DNA from: Mesostigma viride
Lineage: Eukaryota > Streptophyta > Mesostigmatophyceae > Mesostigmatales > Mesostigmataceae
NCBI GenBank assembly: GCA_009746045.1
Contig: RPFO01000017.1
Coordinates: 2,855,559 to 2,917,558 of the forward strand
Reading direction: 5' to 3'
DNA: 62,000 bases
Shown: positions 48,890-58,406 of the stretch, piece by piece
Numbering within the stretch: position 1 is the stretch's first letter
Layout: each line of letters opens with the position of its first letter
Made by a program: the position numbers and the translations under genes
Notes under the pieces: generated by a model
Databases searched by the model: none
What the model saw: the letters and a program-made list of their open reading frames with translations, nothing else
Told to the model about the DNA's origin: nothing

Positions 48890-49355
48890 ACTGTGCAGTT
48901 TTCAGATGTGTTTGTGGGGGTTGATTGCGCCTAGCATGCATTTTATTGAAGCAATGAGTTTCCCAAGATATACATTATATAAACTAAGACAATTGACCCA
49001 TTAACGCAATGAGACAACATCAATGAGACAACATATGCCAATTGAAGGCTGCCCGCAACTTTATTCCAAGTTCATTATTATATGATTCCAAGACCATAAC
49101 TCTTCCAAGACCGTACATCTTCAAGATATAGCACTACAGACACCCACGCGGCTTCCGCGGTCATCACGCTCCTCCTCCAAGACAACTCAACCTTACAGGA
49201 CGTTGGGCCATCATACGTCCGGAATAATTGTGTCACTTATTACATAACCAAACTTTTTGAGGGATCGCCATGGTTGCATGGTTTCAACACATGCGCCCTG
49301 CACTCATGTGCATCAAAGGTGTTGCGTAGTGCCAACTCAGTGTCAAAGAACTGAT
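48890..49355. other. Spacer
   Basis: AT-leaning sequence with TGAGACAACAT direct repeats (49010-49035) and a block at 49150-49230 shared with 32735 and 36905. No gene recognised. Confidence 0.5.
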
Positions 49356-51203
49356 TCAATAATATTTCCCGTATGGCCATGAAGGCCCACATGAGTTAAA
49401 CATGGCCGAGAGTGATTGCATCATCCTTCTTGGCGACATCGGTCTTGACGACGTCGATGGGGAAGACGGCAGCACCTGCATGTGAACAAAAGAATCCATG
49501 AACTGTGGCATCCAAAGGCAACAACATATTAGCATCCCATTGAACACGAAGCCACGCTGACCCGGCCATCCAGCCGCCCACGCAGCCACAGAGCCAGCCA
49601 GCCACGCAGTGACGCACCCACCCAGCCACACATCCACGCATCCACGCACCCGGCACCCCCCCCCCCCCCAGCCAGCCACGCAGCCACGCAGCCACGCAGC
49701 CACGCAGCAGCGCAGCCACGCAGCCACACAGCCACGCACCCTCCTTTCCAGCCACGCAGCCACGCAGCCACGCAGCCACGCAGCCACGCAGCCACGCAGC
49801 CACGCAGCCACGCAGCAGCGCAGCTACACGCAGCCACACAGCCACGCACCCTCCTTTCCAGCCAAGCAGCCACGCAGCCACGCAGCCACGCAGCCACGCA
49901 GCAGCGCAGCCACGCAGCCACACAGCCACGCACCCTCCTTTCCAGCCACGCAGCCACGCAGCCACGCAGCAGCGCAGCCACGCAGCCACACAGCCACGCA
50001 CCCTCCTTTCCAGCCAAGCAGCCACGCAGCCACGCAGCCACGCAGCAGCGCAGCCACGCAGCCACACAGCCACGCAGCCACGCAGCCACGCAGCCACGCA
50101 GCAGCGCAGCCACGCAGCCACGCAGCCACGCAGCAGCGCAGCCACGCAGCCACACAGCCACGCACCCTCCTTTCCAGCCACGCAGCCACGCAGCCACGCA
50201 GCCACGCAGCCACGCAGCCACGCAGCCACGCAGCCACGCAGCAGCGCAGCTACACGCAGCCACACAGCCACGCACCCTCCTTTCCAGCCAAGCAGCCACG
50301 CAGCCACGCAGCCACGCAGCCACGCAGCAGCGCAGCCACGCAGCCACACAGCCACGCACCCTCCTTTCCAGCCACGCAGCCACGCAGCCACGCAGCAGCG
50401 CAGCCACGCAGCCACACAGCCACGCACCCTCCTTTCCAGCCAAGCAGCCACGCAGCCACGCAGCCACGCAGCAGCGCAGCCACGCAGCCACACAGCCACG
50501 CAGCCACGCAGCCACGCAGCCACGCAGCAGCGCAGCCACGCAGCCACGCAGCCACGCAGCAGCGCAGCCACGCAGCCACACAGCCACGCACCCTCCTTTC
50601 CAGCCACGCAGCCACGCAGCCACGCAGCCACGCAGCCACGCAGCCACGCAGCCACGCAGCCACGCAGCCACGCAGCCACGCAGCAGCGCAGCCACGCAGC
50701 CACACAGCCACGCACCCTCCTTTCCAGCCAAGCAGCCACGCAGCCACGCAGCAGCGCAGCCACGCAGCCACACAGCCACGCACCCTCCTTTCCAGCCACG
50801 CAGCCACGCAGCAGCGCAGCCACGCAGCCACGCAGCAGCGCAGCCACGCAGCCACACAGCCACGCAGCCACGCAGCCACGCAGCAGCGCAGCCACGCAGC
50901 CACGCAGCCACGCAGCCACGCAGCCACGCAGCAGCGCAGCCACGCAGCCACACAGCCACGCACCCTCCTTTCCAGCCAAGCAGCCACGCAGTCACACAGT
51001 CAAACCCCCCTACACCCCCCCCCCACACACACCCCCCACCCCACCCACTCAACACTACACGAATGACTCACAAAGAACTGCTGCACCACCGATGATCCCT
51101 GCGGGAACTGCTCTGCTGCCGACGGTCCCTGCGAAAACTGCTGCAGTGCCGACAATGCCTGTGGAAACTGCGACATTGCCGACGCTGCCTGCGGGAACTG
51201 AAG

Positions 51204-51284
<81 letters not shown>

Positions 51285-51321
51285 AGTTGTTGCTGCAGTT
51301 GCTGCTGCAGTTGCTGCTGCA

Positions 51322-51360
<39 letters not shown>

Positions 51361-51631
51361 GCTGGACCACTTGTTTCTGCACCTCTTGACGCAGCTGCAA
51401 ACCAAGCTCTTCAACCTTCTTGCTTTGGTTCTCCATAGCTCGTTGCATCTCTCTCATCGTCTGTTCCACGCCCACCAGTACGGGGGTCGGCGGCGGCAGC
51501 GGCTGGGTACGCTCTGGCTGGGTGCGCTCTGGCTGCCGTGCAGGACCTTGCCACATCGGCCGGCGCATTGGTGGTTTGCACCGGCCAAAAAATCTACTTT
51601 CATGGCACCAGATTTCTTTCCTAGCACCCAT
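49356..51631 (-). CDS. Predicted Q-rich coiled-coil protein, two exons
   Basis: Exon 1 51072-51631 (ATG at 51631, in-frame stop just upstream) encodes MGARKEIWCHESRFFGRCKP, a PERTQPERTQP segment, and a heptad-like coiled coil (EQTMREMQRAMENQSKKVEE) leading into poly-Gln with LQQQ repeats. After the CAG tract a ten-residue repeat appears (QFPQAASAMS, QFPQALSALQ, QFSQGPSAAE, QFPQGSSVVQ), but one base out of frame, so either one base is missing near 51200 or this is a broken copy. The donor GTGAGT at 51071 pairs with the acceptor CATGCAG at 49476, phase 0. Exon 2 49356-49475 encodes VLPSSPSTSSRPMSPRRMM and ends PYGKYY. No family recognised. Confidence 0.4.
49560..51000. repeat. 8-bp CACGCAGC minisatellite
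   Basis: About 1.4 kb of CACGCAGC units with CAGCGCAGC and CACACAGC variants, punctuated by CACGCACCCTCCTTTCCAGC. Long blocks are duplicated; 49861-50280 and 50282-50700 share the same order of variants. All frames are open (Ala/Thr/Gln/Pro/His-rich on plus, Cys/Val/Ala/Trp/Leu-rich on minus) without being genes. The array fills the proposed intron of the Q-rich gene. Confidence 0.95.
51090..51200 (-). repeat. 30-bp coding repeat
   Basis: Four copies of a 30-bp unit (CCCTGCGGGAACTGCT on plus), encoding the QFPQ-type decapeptide in one minus frame. Confidence 0.8.
51203..51357 (-). repeat. CAG trinucleotide repeat
   Basis: Over 45 codons of CAG (minus strand) broken by CAACTG units; reads as poly-Gln with Leu in the coiled-coil frame. 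Confidence 0.95.
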
Positions 51632-51879
51632 TTTCTACAATCGTCCCCGGCATAACACAAATCAATCAATTCGTCCATGTCATCGCTTCGGCTATCAGCA
51701 TCGGGCATAGTTCCCGTGGCTAGTGCCCATCATTCTTTCCACCTTGAGCGGGGCGAAGTCACGAATTCAAGCGCGAAGTGCATTTGAATCAAGCGGGAAC
51801 TGGGTGACACTGCTTGAAGACGTGCAGCTCCAAGGCATGCAAATGATGCAATGTATGAAAGATACGATACGCAAAGTTC

Positions 51880-53000
51880 AGGTGTTCAGGTGAAGCCGTG
51901 AAGACGTGGTGAAGACAGGTGAAGACGCGGTGAAGACGTGAAGACGTGAAGACGTGAAGACGTGAAGACACGATACGGCAAGTTCAGGTGAAGTTCAGGT
52001 GTTCAGGTGAAGCCGTGAAGACGTGAAGCCGTGAAGCCGTGAAGACGTGGTGAAGACAGGTGAAGACGCGGTGAAGACGTGAAGACGTGAAGACGTGAAG
52101 ACGTGAAGACGTGAAGACACGATACGGCAAGTTCAGGTGAAGTTCAGGTGTTCAGGTGAAGCCGTGAAGACGTGAAGCCGTGAGGCCGTGAAGACGTGGT
52201 GAAGACAGGTGAAGACGCGGTGAAGACGTGAAGACGTGAAGACGTGAAGACGTGAAGACGTGAAGACACGATACGGCAAGTTCAGGTGAAGTTCAGGTGT
52301 TCAGGTGAAGCCGTGAAGACGTGAAGCCGTGAAGCCGTGAAGACGTGGTGAAGACAGGTGAAGACGCGGTGAAGACGTGAAGACGTGAAGACGTGAAGAC
52401 GTGAAGACGTGAAGACACGATACGGCAAGTTCAGGTGAAGTTCAGGTGTTCAGGTGAAGCCGTGAAGACGTGAAGCCGTGAAGCCGTGAAGACGTGGTGA
52501 AGACAGGTGAAGACGCGGTGAAGACGTGAAGACGTGAAGACGTGAAGACGTGAAGACACGATACGGCAAGTTCAGGTGAAGTTCAGGTGTTCAGGTGAAG
52601 CCGTGAAGACGTGAAGACGCGAAGACGTGAAGACGTGGTGAAGACAGGTGAAGACGCGGTGAAGACGTGAAGACGTGAAGACGTGAAGACGTGAAGACGT
52701 GAAGACACGATACGGCAAGTTCAGGTGAAGTTCAGGTGTTCAGGTGAAGCCGTGAAGACGTGAAGCCGTGAAGCCGTGAAGACGTGGTGAAGACAGGTGA
52801 AGACGCGGTGAAGACGTGAAGACGTGAAGACGTGAAGACGTGAAGACACGATACGGCAAGTTCAGGTGAAGTTCAGGTGTTCAGGTGAAGCCGTGAAGAC
52901 GTGAAGACGCGAAGACGTGAAGACGTGGTGAAGACAGGTGAAGACGCGGTGAAGACGTGAAGACGTGAAGACGTGCATGCAAGGTATCAAAGATACGATA
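51880..53000 (+). repeat. 149-bp tandem repeat built of GAAGACGT octamers
   Basis: Seven CGATACGGCA landmarks fall at 51971, 52120, 52269, 52418, 52559, 52708 and 52849, spaced 149 or 141 bp (one octamer fewer). Each unit holds GTGAAGAC octamers, a GTTCAGGTGAAGTTCAGGTG block and GTGAAGCC variants. Confidence 0.95.
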
Positions 53001-53167
53001 CGCCGCAAGTTCAGGTGAAGTCGTGAAGACGTGAAGACGTGAAGACGTGAAGACGTGAAGACGTGAAGACGTGAAGACGTGAAGACCAGGACTGACACGT
53101 GAAGACTGGGACGTGAAGGCAAGTTGCAGCACTCGGCCGCTGCAGTCGCACGCAGGTAGAAACGAGT

Positions 53168-53500
53168 ATTGCTGCTTGAATCTGTCAAGACCCCATCGAA
53201 TGTAAAACAGGTTTTTCGTAAAGAAATCCGATTTGTGGGCGGGCTTTATATTATTATATATTGCTTCTGTCCAAGCACTACCGGATGTAAAACAGTATAC
53301 TTCTTGAAGAAATAAGTTGGGGCTTTGTTGGGCGTCACATTTGACCGGTGGGCGGAGTTTCCTGCTTCTGTGAAGGCGCCATCGAATGTAGATCAGTAGA
53401 TTTTCTAAAGAAATCTGAGTTGTGGGCGGGGCCTTTATTGCTTGTGTCCATCCACCACCGGATGTAGAACAGTAGACTTATTGAAGGTGAATCACGATAC
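53168..53500 (+). repeat. Four diverged copies of a roughly 90-100-bp repeat
   Basis: Recurring core: TTGCTTCTGTCCAAGCACTA, CCGGATGTAAAACAGTA, a TTTCT-AAAGAAAT hairpin and TGGGCGGGGCTTT. Copies begin near 53168, 53262, 53360 and 53440. Confidence 0.75.
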
Positions 53501-53627
53501 AACAGCTGTAGTTGACAACATCATGACCGGCACATCTTTCCCCCACCGCTGCTCAACCCGGTCCCCCCCAAACTCCTCCACACTTGCCCACCTTTCCACC
53601 CTCCTCCACGGCCCGTTGTGTTTGCAG

Positions 53628-54403
53628 GCGTCGGCACAAAGGGAGGAGGCCGTGCGAGCCGGGAAACTCACGGTATGGTTTGATTTCTAGTTTTGTATTA
53701 GGACCCTAGGGTAGCTATGTTATATAGGCATGTCTGACAGCATAGCTCACCATTTCATTACCATGGGATGCTGAGCATACCATTTCCAGAGAGGTAAGTC
53801 AGTCACTCTTCGCAGTTGACAAGTCAGAGAAAGCAATCAAGTGCAGCGTTCACAACTCTTGCCGCTCGTAACCTTTTGTCTGCCCTGTTTGGCAGCTCCC
53901 TGTCTTTGCTTTCTCTCGTATTTCTTTCTTTTGTCTCTTTTCTACATCTTTCTTTGCTAATTCTTGAATATATGATGCTATTGTAGCATCCTTCTAGCGC
54001 GGATCGCTCTTAATATCCTTCTCGCGCACGTTTCCTCGCTTTTTCTCATGTAAGAGCGTCTTCCCTGCCCATGCAGCGTGTACCTGGTGTGTGTGGCTCT
54101 GCCTTGCCAATCACAACTGACCGACATGCTGGTCAGGCACTGCAGGTCGTTGCCCTTGCGTGTGTGAACCTGCTGTTTTGGCTGTTCCCATGGCCGCTGC
54201 GTGTGTCCGTGAATGATACCATGGGAGGGAGACTTCTCCCATGGGTCCCCTTCGCTGACACTCGTGATGTAGGTTCGCGTCGACTTGTTTCTCTCACTGT
54301 GCCCATATTGGCCTCGCACGGCTTTGTCTCTCATTCCTTGTTTGCATGCGGCGGCGTGTAGACCATCATCTTCATCCGAGACCGCAACAGCAAGGGCCAG
54401 GAG
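53628..54403 (+). CDS. CFAP299 homologue, two internal exons (partial)
   Basis: CFAP299 (C4orf22) is a cilium/flagellum-associated protein. Exon A 53628-53672 (acceptor TTTGCAG, donor GTATGG) encodes ASAQREEAVRAGKLT; exon B 54362-54403 (acceptor GTGTAG, donor GTGAGT) encodes TIIFIRDRNSKGQE. Both junctions are phase 0. Together they match the family's central conserved stretch ('REE...GKL..VIFIRDRNS.GQE'), including the exact spacing across the junction. The next expected block (a GYIDYAHRL-type motif) and the N-terminal block were not found in the window: the flanks are minisatellite arrays and LINEs. The gene is either split by very long introns or a remnant. Confidence 0.65.
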
Positions 54404-54579
54404 GTGAGTAATTGCTGAGGGCATGGCTCCTATCCCTTGATGAGTCTAGCGCCATGTACCACCCTCTATGCCTGCATATAGGTGACGCATTGAAAATGCA
54501 AGCATCTTACTAGAAGTAGCACGGGCCTCCGAGGTGAGATTCTGCGCAGGCCTCATGATCCCAATGGACCTGCGAAGCG

Positions 54580-55575
54580 CATGGCGCGCATGGGCGGCCG
54601 GCCGGCGCAGCTGGCATGCGGCGGGGCGGGGCTGTCGACGGGCGGCGGGGCAGGGCCGTCGGCGCGCGGGGGCCAGCGGCGCTGCCGGTGCGCGCGGGCG
54701 GCGGGCCGGCGCACCTGGCATGCGGCGGGGCAGGGCTGTCGACGGGCGGCGGGGCGGGGCAGTCGACGGGCGGCGGGGCAGGGCCAGCGGCGCTGCCGGC
54801 GCGCGTGGGCAGCGGGCCGGCGCAGCTGGCATGCGGCGGGGCGGGGCTGTCGACGGGCGTCGGGGCAGGGCTGTTGACGGGCGGCGGGGCAGGGCCGTCG
54901 GCGCGCGGGGGGCCAGCGGCGCTGCCGGCGCGCGCGGGCGGCGGGCCGGCGCACCTGGCATGCGGTGGGTCGGGGCTGTCGACGGGCGGCGGGGCGGGGC
55001 AGTCGACGGGCGGCGGGGCAGGGCCGTCAGCGCGCGGGGGCCAGCGGCGCTGCCGGCGCGCGTGGGCGGCGGGCCGGCGCAGCTGGCATGCGGCGGGGCG
55101 GGGCAGTCGACAGGCGGCGGGGCGGGGCAGCCGGTGCGCGGCGGGGCGGCGCCGTCGGCGGGCGGCGAGGTGGCGCAGCCAGCGCGCAGCGAGGTGGCAG
55201 CGGCGGCGCAGCCTGCATGCGGCGGGGCAGGGCTGTCGACGGGCGGCGGGGCGGGGCAGTCGACGGGCGGCGGGGCAGGGCCGTCGGCGCGCGGGGGGCC
55301 AGCGGCGCTGCCGGCGCGCATGGGCGGCGGGCCGGCGCAGCTGGCATGCGGCGGGGCGGGGCTGTCAACGGGCGGCGGGGCAGGGCCGTCGGCGCGCGGG
55401 GGGCCAACGGCGCTGCCGGCGCGCGTGGGCGGCGGGCCGGCGCAGCTGGCATGCGGCGGGGCGGGGCAGCCTGTCGACGGGCTACGGGGCGGGGCAGCCG
55501 GCGCGCGGCGGGCCGGCGGCGCAGCCGGCGGGCGGCGGAGCGGCGGAGCGGCGGAGCGGCACAGCCGGTGCCTGA
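54580..55575 (+). repeat. GC-rich minisatellite (GGCGGGGC units)
   Basis: About 1 kb of imperfect units combining CAGCTGGCATGCGGCGGGGC, CTGTCGACGGGCGGCGGGGC and CGGCGCTGCCGGCGCGCG at roughly 105-130-bp spacing. It is free of stops in several frames (Gly/Ala/Arg/Pro-rich), which creates apparent ORFs of up to 350 residues that I do not count as genes. Confidence 0.85.
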
Positions 55576-55591
55576 AAAACGCGGTCGCTCA

Positions 55592-57122
55592 ATGAAGGTG
55601 CACCACGCCGTCTTCTTCCAGGTACAGGGCAACACAGAGACCTGGTTGTCCTACCGGACCACGGAGTCCCAAAAGACGCCGTGGCAGCCCGCGGGGACTC
55701 GACAGGAAGGCGCGCCACGGTGCGGGAAGGCGATGACACAGCCATACAGGTTTGATGCGGAGGGGCGGCCGCTGTTTGGCGTCCGACTTGTGGATCCAGA
55801 CCGCATTCCGATGTTGCAGGACACCCCAGCCTTCGCACCATTGAACATGGAGTTTCTGGGGAAGGAGCTGGAGTCGATCAAAACAAGGGTCGAGAAGTTG
55901 CCCCATGGCATCTGGCAGTGGTACTTTCCGCCCGACACCATCAAGCCAAACAAGGCCTTTTTTCGCAAGTCAAGTCCCACATGCCCCTGAGGAGGTGCCT
56001 GAGGAGTGGCGCCCTTTGCCGTGGCCATCTCGCGCGGACATCTCCGCCCTGCGTGAGCACGATGCAGCGCCTGAACCACCACCGACGCAAGAAGAGCACT
56101 TCATGGCGTTGGTCGACGCAGAGGCGGTGCGCGTCACCCCGCTGGTAGACCGAGTTCGTCATGATGGCCACACACAGCAGGAATGGGCGGCAGAAGACAG
56201 GGCCATGGCAGCCAAGGTCGCTTACTTGAAGCGCATGCAAGGCGTTGAGAAAGGCTCCGCTGTTCTATACTGGCACCCTTCAGCTGGTATTCTCTGCAAC
56301 TCGAAGCTCACGTGGACTCCAGTCCTCGTTGGCATCATCAAGGAGGTGGTTGCGAAGGAGGATGGCGGCCAACCTTCTATTGAGCTCTTTGTATACCGCG
56401 CTAAGCATTTGCATGACACGTGGCACCCGTGGAATACAGACATTGCGCAATGGCCCCATCCGCCAACCACTGCGGCGCACACGGTGATCATCACCGCCTC
56501 AGACCTCGTCTTGACACAAGTGGTGGGCAAGCGAGGTCAGCCGCCCCATGGAGTCTCCTTGGGTGCGAACGAAAAGCTCACCAAGGAGTGCCTAAAGGCG
56601 CTGAAGGAGGTGCCCTATGACGCGGAACACCCGGTCGTGAAGTGGCAAGATGCTGAATGCTCGAAGGGCATCGTCGGCATGGCGAAGGCATGCTGGGAAG
56701 GCGTAACGCTGCAGGTCAAGAGTGGCAGCCGCAACCTCGTAGGGCAAGTCGTGTGTCATTGGGCGTCGGAGCGTGTGACATCCGCGGACGGTCGCACCGA
56801 AAGCCGGGACGGCAGGTACCATGGTCGTGTCGCTGTTGTCGACACGCAAAACGACATGGTAGCCATGTACTGGGGTGCCCGTTGGGAGGAGGACGCGGTT
56901 TCTTGCGTGCCTCTCCACGAGCTGGAGGCACAGATCTGCGGGTGCCCCGGTGTGGTCGTCCCTGCGTTGCAAGCGCCGGATATCACCCTGGCCGAGGCTC
57001 GATTGCGCGAGATGGTTCCACCCAGCGACGTTGTGGCGGAGAACAACAACGCAGGCGCCTCCCGGCGTCGGAAGCGAGCGCTCATCCTTGCCGATGACGA
57101 TGACGACGACGACGACTGCTGA
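55592..57122 (+). CDS. Unidentified protein, single-exon, one frameshift
   Basis: From ATG 55592 a frame encodes MKVHHAVFFQVQGNTETWLS and a domain with PYRFDAEGRPLFGVRLVD and WQWYFPPDTIKPNKAFF, stopping at 55990. The coding pattern then continues in the frame of 55905-57122 (HAPEEVPEEWRPLPWPSRAD), so one base change near 55960-55985 breaks a protein of about 500 residues. Visible: GSAVLYWHPSAGILCNSKLT, a VAVVDTQNDMVAMYWGARWE segment reminiscent of small beta-barrel chromatin readers, and a C-terminal basic patch (RRRKR) followed by poly-Asp. Codon use and composition are protein-like throughout, unlike the repeats around it. I do not recognise the family; a host gene and a transposon-borne gene are both possible. 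Confidence 0.5.
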
Positions 57123-57149
57123 AGCGCAAGCAGCGTTGTTGTCATTGAG

Positions 57150-57335
57150 CTGCTCATGTGCTGCTGCTGCTGCTGTGCTGCCATGCTATTGCTGCTGCAT
57201 TGCTGCCGTACTGCTGCTGTGCTATTGTGCTGATGTGTTGCTGCATTGCTGCCGTGCCGCTGATGTATTGCTGTCGTGCTGCTGTGTTGATGCACTGCTG
57301 CATTGCTGCCGTGCTGCTGAGCTAGTACTGCCTAT
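57150..57335 (+). repeat. CTG-rich imperfect repeat downstream of the unidentified gene
   Basis: TGCTGCTGC, GTGCTGCC and ATTGCTGCCGTGCTGCTG units, continuing beyond the palindrome to about 57560. Confidence 0.75.
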
Positions 57336-57338
57336 TAG

Positions 57339-57382
57339 TGAATTTCCTATCAATGGACTATAGTCCACTGATAGGAAATTCA
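57339..57382. other. 44-bp near-perfect palindrome
   Basis: Left arm TGAATTTCCTATCAATGGAC then TA, right arm its reverse complement with a single mismatch (A/G) and no loop. It interrupts the CTG-rich tract. Confidence 0.85.
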
Positions 57383-57599
57383 GGAATCGGCATACTAAGT
57401 TGCTGCTGCGCTGACTTGTGCTCCTGCTATGCGGCCGTGTTGATGTGCTACAGTTGTGCTGCTGCTGTGCTACGGTCATGCTGCTGCTGTGTTGCTGGGC
57501 TGATGTGTTGTTGCATTGATGTAGTGGCTATTGTTCCGCTACTACAATTTGCTACTGATGCCGCTGCTGGTGCTTTTTTGCATGTCAGTGCCCGCTATG

Positions 57600-58374
57600 T
57601 TCACACCACTGTTGCCGCGGTTGGTATCGCGTGATTTCCACCGGTTGTGCGTTGACATGTGTTACTCATGCATTTGCCCCTATATTTGGTAGCACGCGGT
57701 TTCGCGTTAGTTAGGTGCAGACAGCTGCATGTAGACAAACATCTTGTTTAAGTCGGTCAATTAACTGTTCTTGACGCATCATGGTCCAAGTCGACCGACC
57801 TGTAGGGACCAGTAGAGCAATTGTCTAGGAGAAAGAGCGTGATCGCTGCAGAAGCCGCGTGGCAGCCGTGGCTGTACCTGTAGTACGACCTGCATATATA
57901 TGGATACTGTATTTGGATACTGGGTTGTTTATCAATTCTGGTTTTAATTTATTTAGTGTACCTGGTGTTGGCATGCCAACTCAGTGCTAAACTACTTTAT
58001 GCACAATGATGCAACTTGATGCTATAGTGACGTGCCACGATGTAACTTTATTAACTTCACCATTAGTCATGGGGTCAATAGGATTGCTCATTATGCCATG
58101 TTAACATGAACCATGGGTTACGTAATAGTGAAAACAGTAATCATGATGCTCCACTTGAAGTCTCCAACATGGTCATGTTTGGAATTTTATTGATCATATT
58201 CACAATATATGAAAAGAGACAACAAACGTGGAAGCATGGCACGCCGAGGCCGATAATATATGTGTGAAATATGAAAAGAGACAACATCTTTGGCAAGCAT
58301 GATCATATTATGCTTGCCAAACATATTAATGATATCGACCATGTCCAGAAACCATGTTTGCCAATGGTGCATTT
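57600..58374. other. AT-leaning spacer with small inverted repeats
   Basis: No gene. ATGAAAAGAGACAACA occurs twice (58209, 58270). A 12-bp inverted repeat TTTGGCAAGCAT / ATGCTTGCCAAA lies at 58289-58321. Confidence 0.55.
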
Positions 58375-58406
58375 AGGATACATTTGAAGCCGTGCAAATG
58401 TATCCT
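58375..58406. other. Inverted repeat over the ORF1 start codon
   Basis: AGGATACATTTG, 8-nt loop, CAAATGTATCCT: perfect 12-bp arms with the ORF1 ATG (58398) inside the right arm. Confidence 0.8.

Noticed and set aside
49609-51066. 485-residue His/Ala/Thr/Gln ORF on plus and 527-residue ORF on minus
   Set aside because: Readings of the CACGCAGC array, which instead fits as the intron of the Q-rich gene.
54534-55595. 353-residue Gly/Ala/Arg ORF
   Set aside because: Stop-free GC-rich minisatellite, open in other frames and on the minus strand as well.
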